64,000 nt of DNA, from positions 989,501 to 1,053,500 of the forward strand of contig NC_092191.1 in the NCBI RefSeq assembly GCF_043641665.1, read 5' to 3'. This stretch comes from Enoplosus armatus. Its lineage: Eukaryota; Chordata; Actinopteri; Centrarchiformes; Enoplosidae. Shown piece by piece: positions 1 through 24,065 of this stretch. The notes under the pieces are model-generated. The model was not told the origin of the DNA. It did no database searches and was given only the letters and a program-made list of their open reading frames with translations. Both the position numbers and the translations under genes were made by a program. Position 1 is the stretch's first letter; each line of letters opens with the position of its first letter.

Positions 1-999
1 CTTAAACCTGCGTTGCCCCTGTGGATGCTGGGTAATGTGTGCTGCTGTAACATGATAAATGAAGAGGGGAAGCTGATGGAGTAAATGTTCCCCCTCCAGT
101 TTGTAGCTGCAGCTGCTCAGCAGATCTTCTGTTGGCCTCTAATGAAGTTAGACCTCACTGCTGCCCACTCTCTGTTTCACACACACAAATAAATAAGATG
201 AGGGTGTGTGTGCAGCTAAAACAAGCCTCAAACGCTGCCAGGGTTTGGGGTTCAATTCCCTCTGAGACTAAAAGCCAAAGCGTGTGTGATGCTACAAGCC
301 TGTGTGACTTGACACGTTCAATTTAATTTAAACTACACATGCACATAGTGCTGAAATCTTTTTAGTAATAGCTGCATGTCTGATGTCCGCTGTATAATAA
401 ACGAAATTAAAATTAAATTAAATTAAATACCAAAGTACTCATTATGACTTCACATCTTGCCTCATAATAATCAAACGTGGACCTTTCCTGTCAGTATAAA
501 AGTAGTCCAGATGATTATTGTCTGTAAAGACGTTTGATTGGATTTAAAGTAAACGCACATCAGAAGCGTTTAGTGGGTCTGGAGGAAACCGGTCCAGATG
601 GTCTGCAGCTCTTGGCCTGGACTGGATGATGTTATATATGAAACAACTATGGCTTCAGATAAGATATCATATATTCATTATTGATTCAGCTGTAGATTAT
701 TTTCAATGTGTTATTGGCTGACGTTTCCTTTATAAAAAGAATAAAGTCCTGAGGTTTCTCCTGATAATCGTTCATGTAAATTAAACATTTAAAGTTATTA
801 AGAACCAAAGATAATTTGCATTATACAGAACATTTGAAAATTATTTTTACCTATAATCTAATAGATGAAGCAAGACACTAATGGAAGAAGAAGAACATGC
901 CAGATCAATTTGTGGGATTAAATAAAGGATGATGATGAAGAGGAGAGGCAGAAGATGCAGGGAGGAAGAGGCCTGCAGCGCCTCACACCGTGGCTCGGG

Positions 1000-1190
1000 G
1001 GATTCTGGGTATTCTTATGCTAATCCATCGCCGGGGATGAGGCGCAGAGCAGCCAAGCAAACAATGGCAGTGGAGCCAGAAAGTCTGGCCTGCAGTCTCC
1101 CAGGCCCTGAAAGGCATGTCGGGCAGGGCGCCGACACCAACGGGAGGTTGCTGCAGCACCCAGAGGCCCGCCTGCAAGGAGGGGCCCCTG
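1000..1190. other. Conserved-looking non-coding block
   Basis: This is a compositionally balanced stretch without repeats between AT-rich DNA and a polypurine tract. It holds an octamer-like ATGCTAAT near 1018 and several palindromic GC-rich words. Similar blocks lie at about 2340-2560 and 6500-6600. Their complexity, and the lack of a sustained frame ending at splice signals, suggest cis-regulatory or unannotated 5' UTR sequence. Conservation cannot be seen from one genome, so this is inference only. Confidence 0.25.
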
Positions 1191-1194
1191 GAGG

Positions 1195-1530
1195 GGACAG
1201 GGAACGGGGCCAAGATGGAGGGAGAGAGGGGAGAGAGGGGGGAGGAGAAATGAGAAGCAGCAGGGGGAGAGGAGGAGGAGGAAGAGGAGGAGGAATAAGG
1301 GAACTGAGAAGAAAAGAAGAACAAATGGAAATGGAGAAGAAAGAGGAGGTAAGATGAGGGGAAAAAAAGAGAAGAGAAGAAGTGAAAGGGGGGGGGGATA
1401 AAGACCAGGAGAGAACATAAGAGACAGAAATGAAGAGGGGAAAGAGACGAAGGCAGATAAAGAGAGAGAGAAAAAGGGGAAACAAGACTGTGGAAAGGAA
1501 AGGTGATGTGGTGGAGAGGAAGAAATAATG
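1195..1530 (+). repeat. Polypurine (GA-rich) tract
   Basis: The plus strand is almost all A and G for roughly 330 bases, with runs of GGA and GAGA and a G10 run near 1388. Pyrimidines are sparse. The proline/serine/leucine-rich open frames on the opposite strand are a by-product of this composition. Confidence 0.7.
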
Positions 1531-2117
1531 TCAGTAAAGTGGAAGAATAGAAACTGGTTTAGCACATCCAGGCTACTGTACCTTGACTTCTTCTCTTTTG
1601 AGGTGATGGCACCTCTTCTTCTGTGGTCTTGTCCTCATTCAAGTGAAATAACAAGTGTATGAAGTGTAAAAACACATAAATGTGAGTCTGATGTCCTTCT
1701 CTTCAGAGACATTTTCTTTCTCTGCGTCAGGTTTAAAAACTGTTCTCAAGTTGCCGCAAGTGCATCAAAAATCATATTTCTTCCTGGAGTCATAAGTCAG
1801 ACATGATAAACTGATGAAATCATAGAAAAAAGATGCTCCTTCTAACTGCAGAACCTGCCTGAGAATCCTCCTGTTTTTAAGTTTCCTTCAGTGTCACAGT
1901 GATCCAGTGATAGTTGTCTGTCCATCCAAGAGGACACTGCAGAGAGGAGCTGCTAACAGCTGATTCAGCTGCTTTAATGGAGGGGGGGGGCAGTTAATCC
2001 AGTTTGCTAAGCAGTCATCATCGTCCCTCCCACACTTGTTAATAGTCAGTTGTTTTCTGGGAAGTGAAGTTCAGCAACTCTGTAGCACATGAAAGTCACT
2101 CAAGGTCATTATAAACA

Positions 2118-2250
2118 GAATATCTTTGGGTTTCGGACTGTTGGTCGGACAAAAAGAGACATTTGAAGACGTCACTTTGAGCTTTGGGAAACTGATTTAC
2201 TATTTTGTGACATTTTATTGGCTAAACGATTAATCACTAAATTGAAGTTG
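2118..2250 (+). repeat. Dispersed fish repeat, family R1
   Basis: The stretch carries the hallmark words of a repeat seen many times in this window: ATCTTTGGGTTT, GGACTGTTGGTCGGAC, GACGTCACTTTG, and an end rich in ATTAATCA. I do not recall a firm family name. Other copies lie near 8430, 12577, 13457, 37535, 44775, 54685, 57443, 59255 and 63455. Confidence 0.6.
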
Positions 2251-4542
2251 TATTAAGTGATGGTAGTCACCCCCCAAATGTTGACGACTGGGCAGCTGAG
2301 AAGCTAGGGATGAAACGGTAATCCATAAAAACAAGCTGTGCTCCGTCCCAGCTGTCCCGTTAATGTTCTCCACCAGCTCCAGCACCGATCCCAATCTCCC
2401 TCATTACTGCATTTATTTGTGGAGCTCAGAGCCGTCGGTCTCTGCCGGCCCTCCAATCAGGCCTCTGTGTCGTTTATTTAGTCTGCCGCCATTCCTCCAG
2501 AGCAGGAAGTGGAGACCCATTAAGGCTTGATTATTGATGTCTGGCCCCTCACGCTGCAGTCCGTCCAGGGGGGCGGAGGAGGGGGGGAAGTATTACAGAT
2601 GGATTATTAATGCCTGCGGCCCCCACTACCTCCTAGCAAGGTCTAGTGTCATTTTACAGCATTTTCACAGTTCTTTGAGGAGTTTCCCTCCTAAACAAGC
2701 TGTGCCACAGTTTGATATCGTAAAACCTTTTCCCAACAAACACAAAAGTCTTTCAAAAGGTAGTTTTGTCTTGAAACAGGTTTGCGTAATACTTTGTTCT
2801 GCGAAGCCTCTGGAATCAGTCCTACACTCTAGAGCTAGTCGTGCTCTGGGGCTCAGACAGGTGGAGGGATGGAAGGCCTTTCCTGCCATGTGTTGGTGTG
2901 TTTTAAAGTCCTGCACAGTAACAGAAGACAGTAGTGTGCTGTTGTTTTTATATTTCTTATCAACTAATTGATTCATCGACTGATCGTTTCAGCTCCACAT
3001 AAAAGTTCCTTCTTCACTGTGAAATTAGCTGTTTGACAAAAAAGCCTTGAGGTCTGAGCGATCTCTATGAAAACTGAGCAAACTATCTGCTGGAAAAATC
3101 TAGTAAGTGGACGTTGATTTAAGTTTTCCGGTCAAACTTTTGTACCAAACCAGTGTTGAACAAAATGAGTGAACCTCTAACTCTGCTCTGCATTAAAGTG
3201 GCTGAAACTAATCCATCAGAAAGGAGACTCATCCTGATCATAATAATAAAAGTTCATTAAACTCCTCTTACAGACTGCTGCAGTAGCCACCAGTCATGGC
3301 AGTGTCGTATCACTTTACATAATAGTTTTTATAGCCGCTGCCTCTCCAGCCAAATGAAAAGTTATTGTACCCAGAAGCATAGAGCTCAATGAAAGCCTTT
3401 TAAAGAGCTCTCTTTCTTCTACAAGTCTTAACCCACTGCTTGGGTTTCTATCCCACCAAATTTCCCAGCATTCCCGGAGCGGTGTGACCTCAAATTCCTT
3501 CCCCTGGGGTGGGGGGGTCCGGCTATGGCTCAGTGGTTCCCTATAAGGGTGGTTTATTCTGTACAGGTGGGACCGCTAACAATACCTCCTTTCATTCCCG
3601 TCACGCTGAATGTTCCTCCTCCAAGACTCTGATGTCACGTCCAGCTAGCCACAGCAGCTACGCTACATTAACTGAGGAGACGGCCAGAGGAGGACAGGAC
3701 AGGACAGGACAGGACAAGACAAGACAGACTAGACTGCACATTAACTGTCTCCGAAGTGAAAGGACGCAGGTTTGAATCCCACAGAAGCCAGAACACATCA
3801 GACTGGCATGAGGGAAAGTCTGGAGCACCTTTTTAGTCACATGGACGTCCACTAGTACCAAACCTTTATGTGTCATCATAATCAGATCAGTTATCAGAAG
3901 TGTCCACAGATTTAAGTCACATTGTTGGAAAGAAGATGAATGAAATGGGTTGATTTATGTTCTGAGGGGTCGTGAGCTGATCAATGGGAGAGGAAAGAAG
4001 AAAAGCACAATATTTGCCACTGAGCTGTAGTAACCCTAAGTACCTCAGAATTGTAGTACAGTACTTCAGTAAATATACTTACTTCACACAACTGACCTGG
4101 TTATTTGAAGATCTGCGCGTCCCAAAGAGTTCAACCTGCCGTGAACATCGAACACGTAGAAGTCGATATCTGAAGAACATGGATCGGCGGAAACGAGACG
4201 CTGGTTATCAGCATTAAAAAAACGTTCTGTTTCCTTCTGCTGGAGGAAGAAGGAGTTTTGTTGTTTGACTGAGAAGCAGGCAGAAGGATCAGAGACAAGT
4301 TTGAACACGACTCCACCGAGGAGGAGGAGGAGGAGGAGGAGGAGGGAAAGTTACCTGACACCCAGTGGGTTTGGAGAATCTGGCTGTTTTTTTAACCTCC
4401 TGCCTATTGTGTGTTGAACGAACATTTCATTTCTCTGAATTGTCTGACTCTCTGTATCTCGGCCTCCAGTGAGACGTCTTCTGTGTTTTGAGTGTTTCAG
4501 CTGCCAGTTGTGATAACACACAGTCTCCATGTCAGTCGCCAG

Positions 4543-4675
<133 letters not shown>

Positions 4676-4834
4676 CAGTCGTCTTACCTTGTGTTTTCAA
4701 AGGGAAGTGGATGTGTCGGGTGATTTAAGAAGGGTGTGTGTGGAGGGGGGAGGTAGCTTCCTGTCTTGGGGGCTCACAACAGACGGTCCCTCCTGAACCT
4801 GCCTCGTCTTGCCCTCCCTCTGTCTGAATGTGTC

Positions 4835-5715
4835 TTTGAGCCTGTTCAGACCTGGTATCAACATGCGTTCTGAGTGATCCGATCGCAAGTGGACAGCTCC
4901 AGGTGCGTCTGTACACACCTGGCATCAACATGCGTCTCCAGTGACCACTTGGGATCAGATCTCACTTCCCACATAAACACGTACACAGCTTCCGTTTGCA
5001 AAGAGCAAATACGTTGTTGTTGTTGTTTTTAACCTGAATTTGATGAACATAGTGTTTCAGACCACAAATGAGACAAGAATTAGGTTGGAAAAATAATCAA
5101 CGCGAGTGTTTCTGGGGGCCAGGCCTCACTGATTACTGTACAAAACACAACTTGATAACTTTATTCACTGCTTTTGGTGAAACATGTTTTATGGAGAAAA
5201 TATTTTCTGTTCTCCCTCTGATGTCTTCCGGCTGCTCTGCCTCAATTCTCTGTGATTCACGGAGTTTCCTGATGGACAGAAAGCTTTACTCGTTGCTACA
5301 GTAACCGCTAACTGTAGCTGCAGTTAGCTAATTAGCTCAGTTAGTCTTGCAGCTAGCGGTCTATTAGCTGTGAAGCTTATAAACAGCTTTGTTAAACCTC
5401 CTCCTCCCGGCCGTCCAAAGCTCCTGTGCTGGCGGTGTAAACACCAACGCTCCCCTGGTGTTTCGAGCTCCCAGTCTGGGCAGTGGAGCGCTTGCTGCAC
5501 GGCTAACTGAGCTAGCTAGTGAGTGCATACGTCCGCTTACACGGAGGACATCACCTGAATAGGCGGTCCGTCAATGTGGCCTGGGATGCATTTGCATACA
5601 CACTGCTAAAAGAATGTGGACACAAGCGGCCTAGACCACCTCCGAATGTGGTCTGAGCGTTCAGTCTTCAATGCGTTTTGGGTGCATTCACACCTGGTAT
5701 TAGAGCTGCTGCTGC
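4835..5715. repeat. Possible non-autonomous transposon, MITE-like
   Basis: Both ends carry the phrase ACACCTGGTAT or AGACCTGGTAT, and the left part repeats it internally (near 4848 and 4915) together with AACATGCGT and ACCACTT/AAGTGGACA words. The right end has GCATTCACACCTGGTATTAG. These phrases are familiar from repeats scattered through fish genomes. I could not establish clean terminal inverted repeats or a target-site duplication, so the borders are approximate. Confidence 0.4.
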
Positions 5716-6263
5716 TGAGATCTGACAACAGGATTAATGGAGAAAAATGGGGACCTGTGTTGTTAAGAGTTTAATGTTCTGCCTCCCTGTCTGTTGTCAG
5801 GTGTAATAACGCCTGAGGATACTGTCTCATTAACTAGAGTCAACTCTTCAGGAAAGCAGCAGTTTTATCATATTTGCTCTCCTGATCTGCAACAAGAAGC
5901 ACAACGTGTCTCCTTCCATTATTTAAAAATGCAGGTACTGAAAGGTTGTAGAGCAGCATCATGTCGTCTGACTGTTCTCGGGTCAGTTGAACTTTTGGTC
6001 ACATAATGCTGTCTGGATGAAGCCGATGGCTGGAGGCACCATGTTGGGCTGCGTTCAGACCTTTGATGTAGTGAGGAGGCAGAAATGTCCTCACTGCGAT
6101 TGTTTAAAACTGAGATTGGTCCTCACGAAGATAGCAATGCAACACACACATTCGTGCATACCACTCTTTCACACACACTTTTCCTGGCTCACCCCCACAC
6201 ACACACACACACCCATTCAATGCATCCGTGCAATAAAACACACTTGCTCGCATACACCGCATG

Positions 6264-6266
<3 letters not shown>

Positions 6267-6325
<59 letters not shown>
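6267..6325 (+). repeat. (TG)n microsatellite
   Basis: A TG run of about 59 bases. With the (CA)n run 117 bases downstream it forms complementary arms that could pair in single-stranded form. Confidence 0.95.
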
Positions 6326-6326
<1 letters not shown>

Positions 6327-6438
6327 TTTGTTCTCTGCCTCCTCAGTCTGAGATGTGTGAAAAGTGGGTCACAGGTCGGACCTCTTTGTCCCCCCGGGCA
6401 AATGAAAAGTGACAGACACCGGCCGTGCATCTCCACTA

Positions 6439-6441
<3 letters not shown>

Positions 6442-6497
<56 letters not shown>
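6442..6497 (+). repeat. (CA)n microsatellite
   Basis: A CA run of about 56 bases, complementary to the TG run at 6267-6325. The 117-base spacer between them looks unique. Confidence 0.95.
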
Positions 6498-6498
<1 letters not shown>

Positions 6499-7421
6499 CC
6501 CTCCATCCCTCTCAGTGCCCACTAATTGCGACATGCCGTTATCAGCGCTGCGCAGGGCCAGCGCCTGTAATTGCAGAACATCCCTGGCAAATAATTTGGT
6601 AGTTAGTTGGACCGTCAGAGGCCAGAGCCGGGCCGGCAGGGGTCACCAGGAGGGAGAGCCCGAGCCAAGCCAAGCCAAGCCATGCCAGACCAGACCAGAC
6701 CAGACCAGACCACACCACTGCCTTCTGTGGTTAAATGTTTTAAAAGCAGAGTGTGTTCTCCAAGTCTTACTCTGTCCTCCTGTACTACAGCTGCATCACT
6801 GCACAAAGAACTATGCAGGATAACCTTTGACAAACAGTCCTGTCTTAAAATGACCTCGAAGTGGGCTAAACTACCGCTGAACCAGACGCTGGTGCGACCT
6901 CCTATACTGGAGTCCAGCTGAACTATGAGCAGGACGCACACTTTTTATTCTCTGACTTTGTGGTGTGATGATGTTTTCACATCACAGACGACGAACAAAG
7001 AGACTCGTGTAGGCTGATGGAGGAGTTCAGTGTGGGGCGACTGAGCTGGACTGCAGCTGAGCAGCAGCTGTGAATAAGTAAATAAATAGATAAATAGATA
7101 AATAATAACTGTAGGTGAGGTGTATTAAAGAAAGAACACGAGTAATAATGTTGAGTGTGATGAAAAACTAAAAGAATCTGTAGAAGAAGAAAAAGCAGGA
7201 AGCACACGACAAGCAGGTTAATCATGCTGATTAAACCTGTAAAGTGCTGCAGCTACAGATGACGGGGGCTCTGGGGTGAACTGCAGTTTGTTGAGGATGG
7301 GGATCAGTCACAGACCTCGACCTGGTGTGTTTCTGTTTTGTAAGTTGCTGATTGTGTTTTAGACCTGAAAGTTTGACACCAGAGAATCAGCTGTTTAATT
7401 CTGTGTCTTTTCCTTCTTCAG

Positions 7422-7721
7422 GGTTTTGGACCCAAAGAGCCAGTGAGACAGAAGAGGACCTGCTATTGTGATATCACCCTCCAAACCTCAACCCCATCCT
7501 GTCGTCTCCCCCCTCCACCCTCCATCTGACCCTCCTCCTCCCTCCGAGGCCTCGTCCGGCCGGCCGGAGTTCCTCCCAGCTCCCCCACTCCCCGACTCCT
7601 GCTGTGGATTAAAGACTTTTATCAGGACTTGAGCGTCTCCTCACGGTCCAACACACAGACCAGCTGACCACGAGTTCCTAATCCCAGTTCAGGTCCAGTC
7701 TCAGTCCAGTCCTGCTGCAGG
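7422..7721 (+). other. bmpr1a: bmpr1a 5' UTR part of the first coding exon
   Basis: A polypyrimidine tract ending in CAG at 7421 (TTTTCCTTCTTCAG) marks a 3' splice site. The sequence then runs without a splice donor to the ATG at 7722. The segment is rich in C and CCTCC runs, as fits a 5' UTR. So the receptor mRNA starts with a non-coding exon further upstream. The exact exon start rests on the splice consensus only. Confidence 0.6.
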
Positions 7722-19855
<12,134 letters not shown>

Positions 19856-20556
19856 CCGCCCTCATCCTCCTTCTCCTCCTCCTCATCGTCCCATCGCCGC
19901 CGGATTCACCTGAACCCAGAACACGCTCAACCTGACCTGGACCTGACCTGGACCTGATCGGACCGGATCGGACCGGACCGGCTTCCCCAGGCTCAGTACA
20001 TCACTCTTCATCAGGAGGAGGAAGAGGAGGAGAAGTTGGGAGATAAATAATGGACCCGCCTCAGGGCTGAACTGCGCCTCTCATCCTCCTCCTCCTCCTC
20101 CTTCCTCCATGTTCAGTCTGTCTGCAGCCTGGAAACAAACATGGAGTCCTTCCTCCTCCTCCTCCTCCTCACAGAGGGGCTCGTAGGGAGCGAGACAGCC
20201 AGGTTTGACGCTTTCTGTGAAAGCCAAACGAGATGATAAACAGAATTCTGATGATGACTTCCTGTGGAGGAGGAGGAGGAGGAGGAGGAAGGGGGAAGGG
20301 GGAGGTGGCTGCCTCTTGATGTTCGTTGAGAACGAACAGAAACGTTTGAACCCTCTTGTTTCCTTTAAGGAGCCTTCTCGGCCAGCCTTCCTCCTCTTCT
20401 GCCTGTTTCAAAACGCTAAAAATGCCAATTTGTGTGTTGTTTCCTGTTCAGGACTGAGTTCTCCTGCCATATTGAAATATATCTCCGCTCTGAACGTAGA
20501 GTTGATCATAAAGAATAAGGTACTATTATAACATGTGAATTTAATGTGTAAATAAA
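19856..20556 (+). other. bmpr1a: bmpr1a 3' UTR (minimum extent)
   Basis: It follows the stop at 19853-19855. It contains alternating CCT and GGA triplet runs (CCT at about 20081-20108 and 20147-20170; GGA at about 20013-20034 and 20266-20290) and a CTGACCTGGAC repeat with GATCGGACCG words near 19930-19980. It ends at the first plausible poly(A) signal. Longer 3' UTRs using AATAAA near 20985 or 22118 are also possible. Confidence 0.6.
20551..20556 (+). terminator. bmpr1a: Candidate poly(A) signal of bmpr1a
   Basis: AATAAA followed by TGTGCTCGTT, a GT-rich downstream context, about 0.7 kb after the stop codon. Other AATAAA hexamers near 20985 and 22118 could be used instead. Confidence 0.5.
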
Positions 20557-21104
20557 TGTGCTCGTTAGATGCCGTGCCTCCTCATGAGAAGATTTAAGAA
20601 ACCAGAACACTATGCTGCAGTGGTGTTGACGTCCAGCCGACTCCTCAGAGACGTTGACGGGAGATGACGGAGTCGCTACGGAGACGTCTCCCGTCCTGTC
20701 CGTCTGTCTGTCTGTCCACATCCCGGTTCATGTTTGTCTGTTTGTTGCTGCTCTGGTGGCAGAAACAAATCTAATTGGTTGAGTTAAACCTCGGTGGGTG
20801 GAGCCAAAGGCCCCGATGTCAACCCTGAACCAGAACTGCAGATCTCGTTCAGGTCTGGGAGCCCAAGAGTGATGTGGGTCTCTTCAAGACAAAGAGGTTC
20901 AACTCTTCTGTGTTTGTAACTCCTTTTGGCTCCGGATGAGACGTACGAGGCACACGCAGACCAGAAAACTGGTGTTAGAGAGGATAATAAAGACGATCGA
21001 ACAAGTCAGCAAGCTGTTATTGATCCGATCGCTGATCACTTCTATATTTTGTGGACTCATTGAAAGAAACTTCAGCTCAGCTGGTGAAACTGACGACGTC
21101 CATT

Positions 21105-21290
21105 AGGTTCTTTTTAATTTCCTAATTTCTTTTAAACACATACTAATTAATGGCACAGTACTTTTACTTTTGGTGAGTATATTTTGAAGCCAAGTAAAAT
21201 TTGAATGCAGGCCCTTTACTTGTAACAGCGTATTTCTACACTGTAGTATTACTACTTTTACTTGTCTGAGTACACCACTGGTGTAACTGT
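21105..21290 (-). repeat. Dispersed fish repeat R2
   Basis: Contains the R2 words TACTTTTACTTTTGG, CCCTTTACTTGTAAC, TTTCTACACTGTAGT and ACTTTTACTTGTCTGAGTAC. Orientation relative to the fullest copy at 36462 is uncertain. Confidence 0.5.
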
Positions 21291-21792
21291 GACGTGAAGA
21301 AAGTTCCAAGTTTGTTCAGTAGTTTGACAGAAACATCTCAGCATCTTCTTCAATTTTAAGGACGATTAGTCGACGTCAGGAACGGAACAAATTGAATGAA
21401 AAGTATTTTATTTCATCATTGCTAACATCTGAATTAAAATACTGCAGTACATTTTTGACTGGAGTCATAATTCTGAGATACAGTGACATTAAGACTCATC
21501 CGGAGCCGCGAGTTGTTGGCTAGTTTAAACTTGGACCGTCAGCTACGCTAACGATAAGCTAACATCAGAGCGCTCAGCTTTACTAAACTGGTACGTAGAT
21601 TAACTGTTGTCCTTTGGCTCCTCCCACTGAGGTTTAACCCGCCCAATCAGATTATTTCTGATGTCTGTTGGAGATTATTGTATTCCAAAATAACTTTCAT
21701 AGTTTCTTATTCCTAAGAGCATCAAAATCAAGAAATTGTTCCAGTTTGGGACAAAACTGTCATTAAGAATATTTGGGAAACCCGTCCGGAAT

Positions 21793-21985
21793 GTGGTTAG
21801 CTTAGCTTAGCACAAAGACTGGAAGCCTGGACACCTGTTCGATAAACCTGATCAAATGTGTAAACAGGCAGTCGACATAAAAATGTAAACATGAGACATT
21901 TTGGTTTTAGCAGCAGTTAGCTACAACAGAGCTAGGCTAGCAGTTTCCCTCTGCTTCCAGTCTTTGTGCTAAGCTAGGCTAACCA
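21793..21985. mobile_element. Hairpin MITE with about 33-bp terminal inverted repeats
   Basis: The left end GTGGTTAGCTTAGCTTAGCA plus CAAAGACTGGAAG is mirrored by the right end CTTCCAGTCTTTGTGCTAAG plus CTAGGCTAACCAC, with one or two mismatches and about 130 bases between. A partial copy lies at 45333-45400. It is too short to encode anything, so it is a non-autonomous element. Confidence 0.75.
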
Positions 21986-22429
21986 CACCCTGGATGTCTC
22001 TGTTGGACTGTCCCTTAAACTGTGTTGTTGGTTCTGTCCTCAGCAGCAGGACGACGTGTGTGAATGGACCGTTCATACCGTAGTTATTTAAGAGCAGTAA
22101 CTTCGTGCTTTTCTCTGTAATAAATATGCAAGAACCCCCGTAAAAGAATAATCTCTAATATGTAAATCTGTAATGTCCTTTTGTTTTGCTGTTGTTTTCT
22201 ACAGCATCTGGTTCGGTGCCTTATGAGTTTACCAAGGAAATGAAAAACTCTGTATACAGTCTGTCCAATGTAACGATTTTTAAGTAAATAACCTTATTTT
22301 AGTACACAAACTCACGGCGTCCTCTCTGCTTCTTCACCTGTTTTATTATGTTACCTTTTTTTTTACTCTATGTATAGAAGTGGATGAAAAGTCATCAAGG
22401 AGATTATTCTTAAGCAAATCCTTTACTTA

Positions 22430-24065
22430 CAGTGCATCCAGAAAGTATTCATACCTCTTCACTTTTTCCACATTTTGTTATCTTACAGCCTTATTCCAAA
22501 ATGGATTAAATTCTTTTTTTTCCTCAAAATTCTACACACAACACCCCATAATGACAAAGTGAAAAATGTTTTTTAGACAATTTTGCAAATTTATTAAAAA
22601 TAAAACACTCAAATATCGCATGTACATAAGTATTCACAGCCTTTGCCATGAAACTCAAAATTGAGCTCAGGTGCATCCTGTTTCCACTGATCATCCTTGA
22701 GATGTTTCTGCAGCTTAATTGGAGTCCACCTGTGGTAAATTCAGTTGATTGGACATGATTTGGAAAGGCACATACCTGTCCTCTATATAAGGTCCCACAG
22801 TTGACAGTGTATGTCAGAGCACAAACCAAGCATGAAGTCAAAGGAATTGTCTGTAGACCTCCGAGACAGGATTGTCTCGAGGCACAAATCTGGGGAAGGT
22901 TACAGAAAAGTTTCTGCAGCATTGAAGGTCCCAATGAGCACAGTGGCCTCCATCATCCGTAAGTGGAAGAAGTTCGGAACCACCAGGACTCTTCCTAGAG
23001 CTGGCCGGCCATCTAAACTGAGTAATCGGGGGAGAAGGGCCTTAGTCAGGGAGGTGACCAAGAACCCGATGGTCACTCTGTCAGAGCTCCAGAGTTCCTC
23101 TGTGGAGAGAGGAGAACCTTCCAGAAGGACAACCATCTCTGCAGCAATCCACCAATCAGGCCTGTATGGTAGAGTGGCCAGACGGAAGCCACTCCTTAGT
23201 AAAAGGCACATAGCAGCCCGCCTGGAGTTTGCCAAAAGGCACCTGAAGGACTCTCAGACCATGAGAAACAAAATTCTCTGGTCTGATGAGACAAAGATTG
23301 AACTCTTTGGTGTGAATGCCAGGCGTCACGTTTGGAGGAAACCAGGCACCGCTCATCACCAGGCCAATACCATCCCTACAGTGAAGCATGGTGGTGGCAG
23401 CATCATGCTGTGGGGATGTTTTTCAGCGGCAGGAACTGGGAGACTAGTCAGGATAGAGGGAAAGATGAATGCAGCAAAGTACAGAGACATCCTTGACGAA
23501 AACCTGCTCCAGAGCGCTCTGGACCTCAGACTGGGGCGAAGGTTCACGTTCCAACAGGACAACCACCCTAAGCACACAGCCGAGATGACAAAGGAGTGGC
23601 TTCGGGACAAGTCTCTGAATGTCCTCGAGTGGCCCAGCCAGAGCTGGACTTGAACCCCATTGAACATCTCTGGAAAGACCTGAAAATAGCTGTGCACCGA
23701 CGCTCCCCATCCAACCTCATCGAGCTTGAGAGGATGTGCAAAGAAGAATGGGAGAAACTCCCCAAATCCAGGTGTGCCAAGCTTGTAGCATCATAGAAGA
23801 AGACTGGAGGCTGTAATCGCTGCCAAAGGTGCTTCAACAAAGTATTGAGTAAAGGCTGTGAATACTTATGTACATGCGATATGAGTGTTTTATTTTTAAT
23901 ACATTTGCAAAATTGTCTAAAAAAAACATTTTTCACTTTGTCATTATGGAGTATTCTGTGTAGAATTTTGAGAGAAAAAAATTATTGAATCCATTTTGGA
24001 ATAAGGCTGTAACATAACAAAATGTGGAAAAAGTGAAGCGGTATGAATACTTTCCGGATGCACTG
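22430..24065 (+). mobile_element. Tc1/mariner-family transposon, full length but disabled
   Basis: A 1,636-bp element between TA dinucleotides (22428-22429 and 24066-24067). The ends CAGTGCATCCAGAAAGTATT and, on the other strand, CAGTGCATCCGGAAAGTATT are inverted repeats differing by one base. Long inverted repeats of about 210 bp carry an inner copy of the binding repeat (TGTACATAAGTATTCACAGC near 22621 and its complement near 23854), the IR/DR arrangement of many fish Tc1 elements. It encodes a single transposase, broken by a frameshift. It sits between bmpr1a and rps27a. Confidence 0.95.
22832..23796 (+). pseudogene. Tc1-like transposase, frameshifted
   Basis: A cut-and-paste DDE transposase. 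The usual start for the family is the ATG at 22832 (MKSKELSVDLRDRIV); an in-frame ATG at 22811 also exists. The N-terminus has paired helix-turn-helix DNA-binding regions (for example STVASIIRKWKKFG) with a basic GRPSK linker. The catalytic core shows the first aspartate in LWSDETKIE and the second in FQQDNHPKH. One base is missing close to 23644: the first frame stops at 23651-23653, while NPIEHLW, with the catalytic glutamate, continues in another frame to a stop at 23794-23796. The protein made from this copy would lack the third catalytic residue, so the copy is non-autonomous unless the break is a sequencing error. Confidence 0.93.

Larger units (their letters stand above)
20557..22429. 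other. Intergenic DNA or extended 3' UTR downstream of bmpr1a
   Basis: No coding exon is visible. It holds an R2 repeat copy in minus orientation (about 21105-21290), a hairpin MITE (21793-21985) and AT-rich unique sequence up to the Tc1 element. Some of it may be bmpr1a 3' UTR if a distal poly(A) site is used. Confidence 0.6.

Noticed and set aside
230..285. tRNA-like T-arm (GGTTCAATTCC) near 255; similar words near 3770 and 56200
   Set aside because: No matching D-arm, anticodon stem or acceptor stem could be placed at tRNA distances. They may be relics of tRNA-derived SINEs but are too diverged to call.
1015..1565. Overlapping minus-strand frames of 113-181 codons rich in Ser, Pro, Leu and Phe
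   Set aside because: They follow from the polypurine tract; composition is extreme and there are no recognisable domains.
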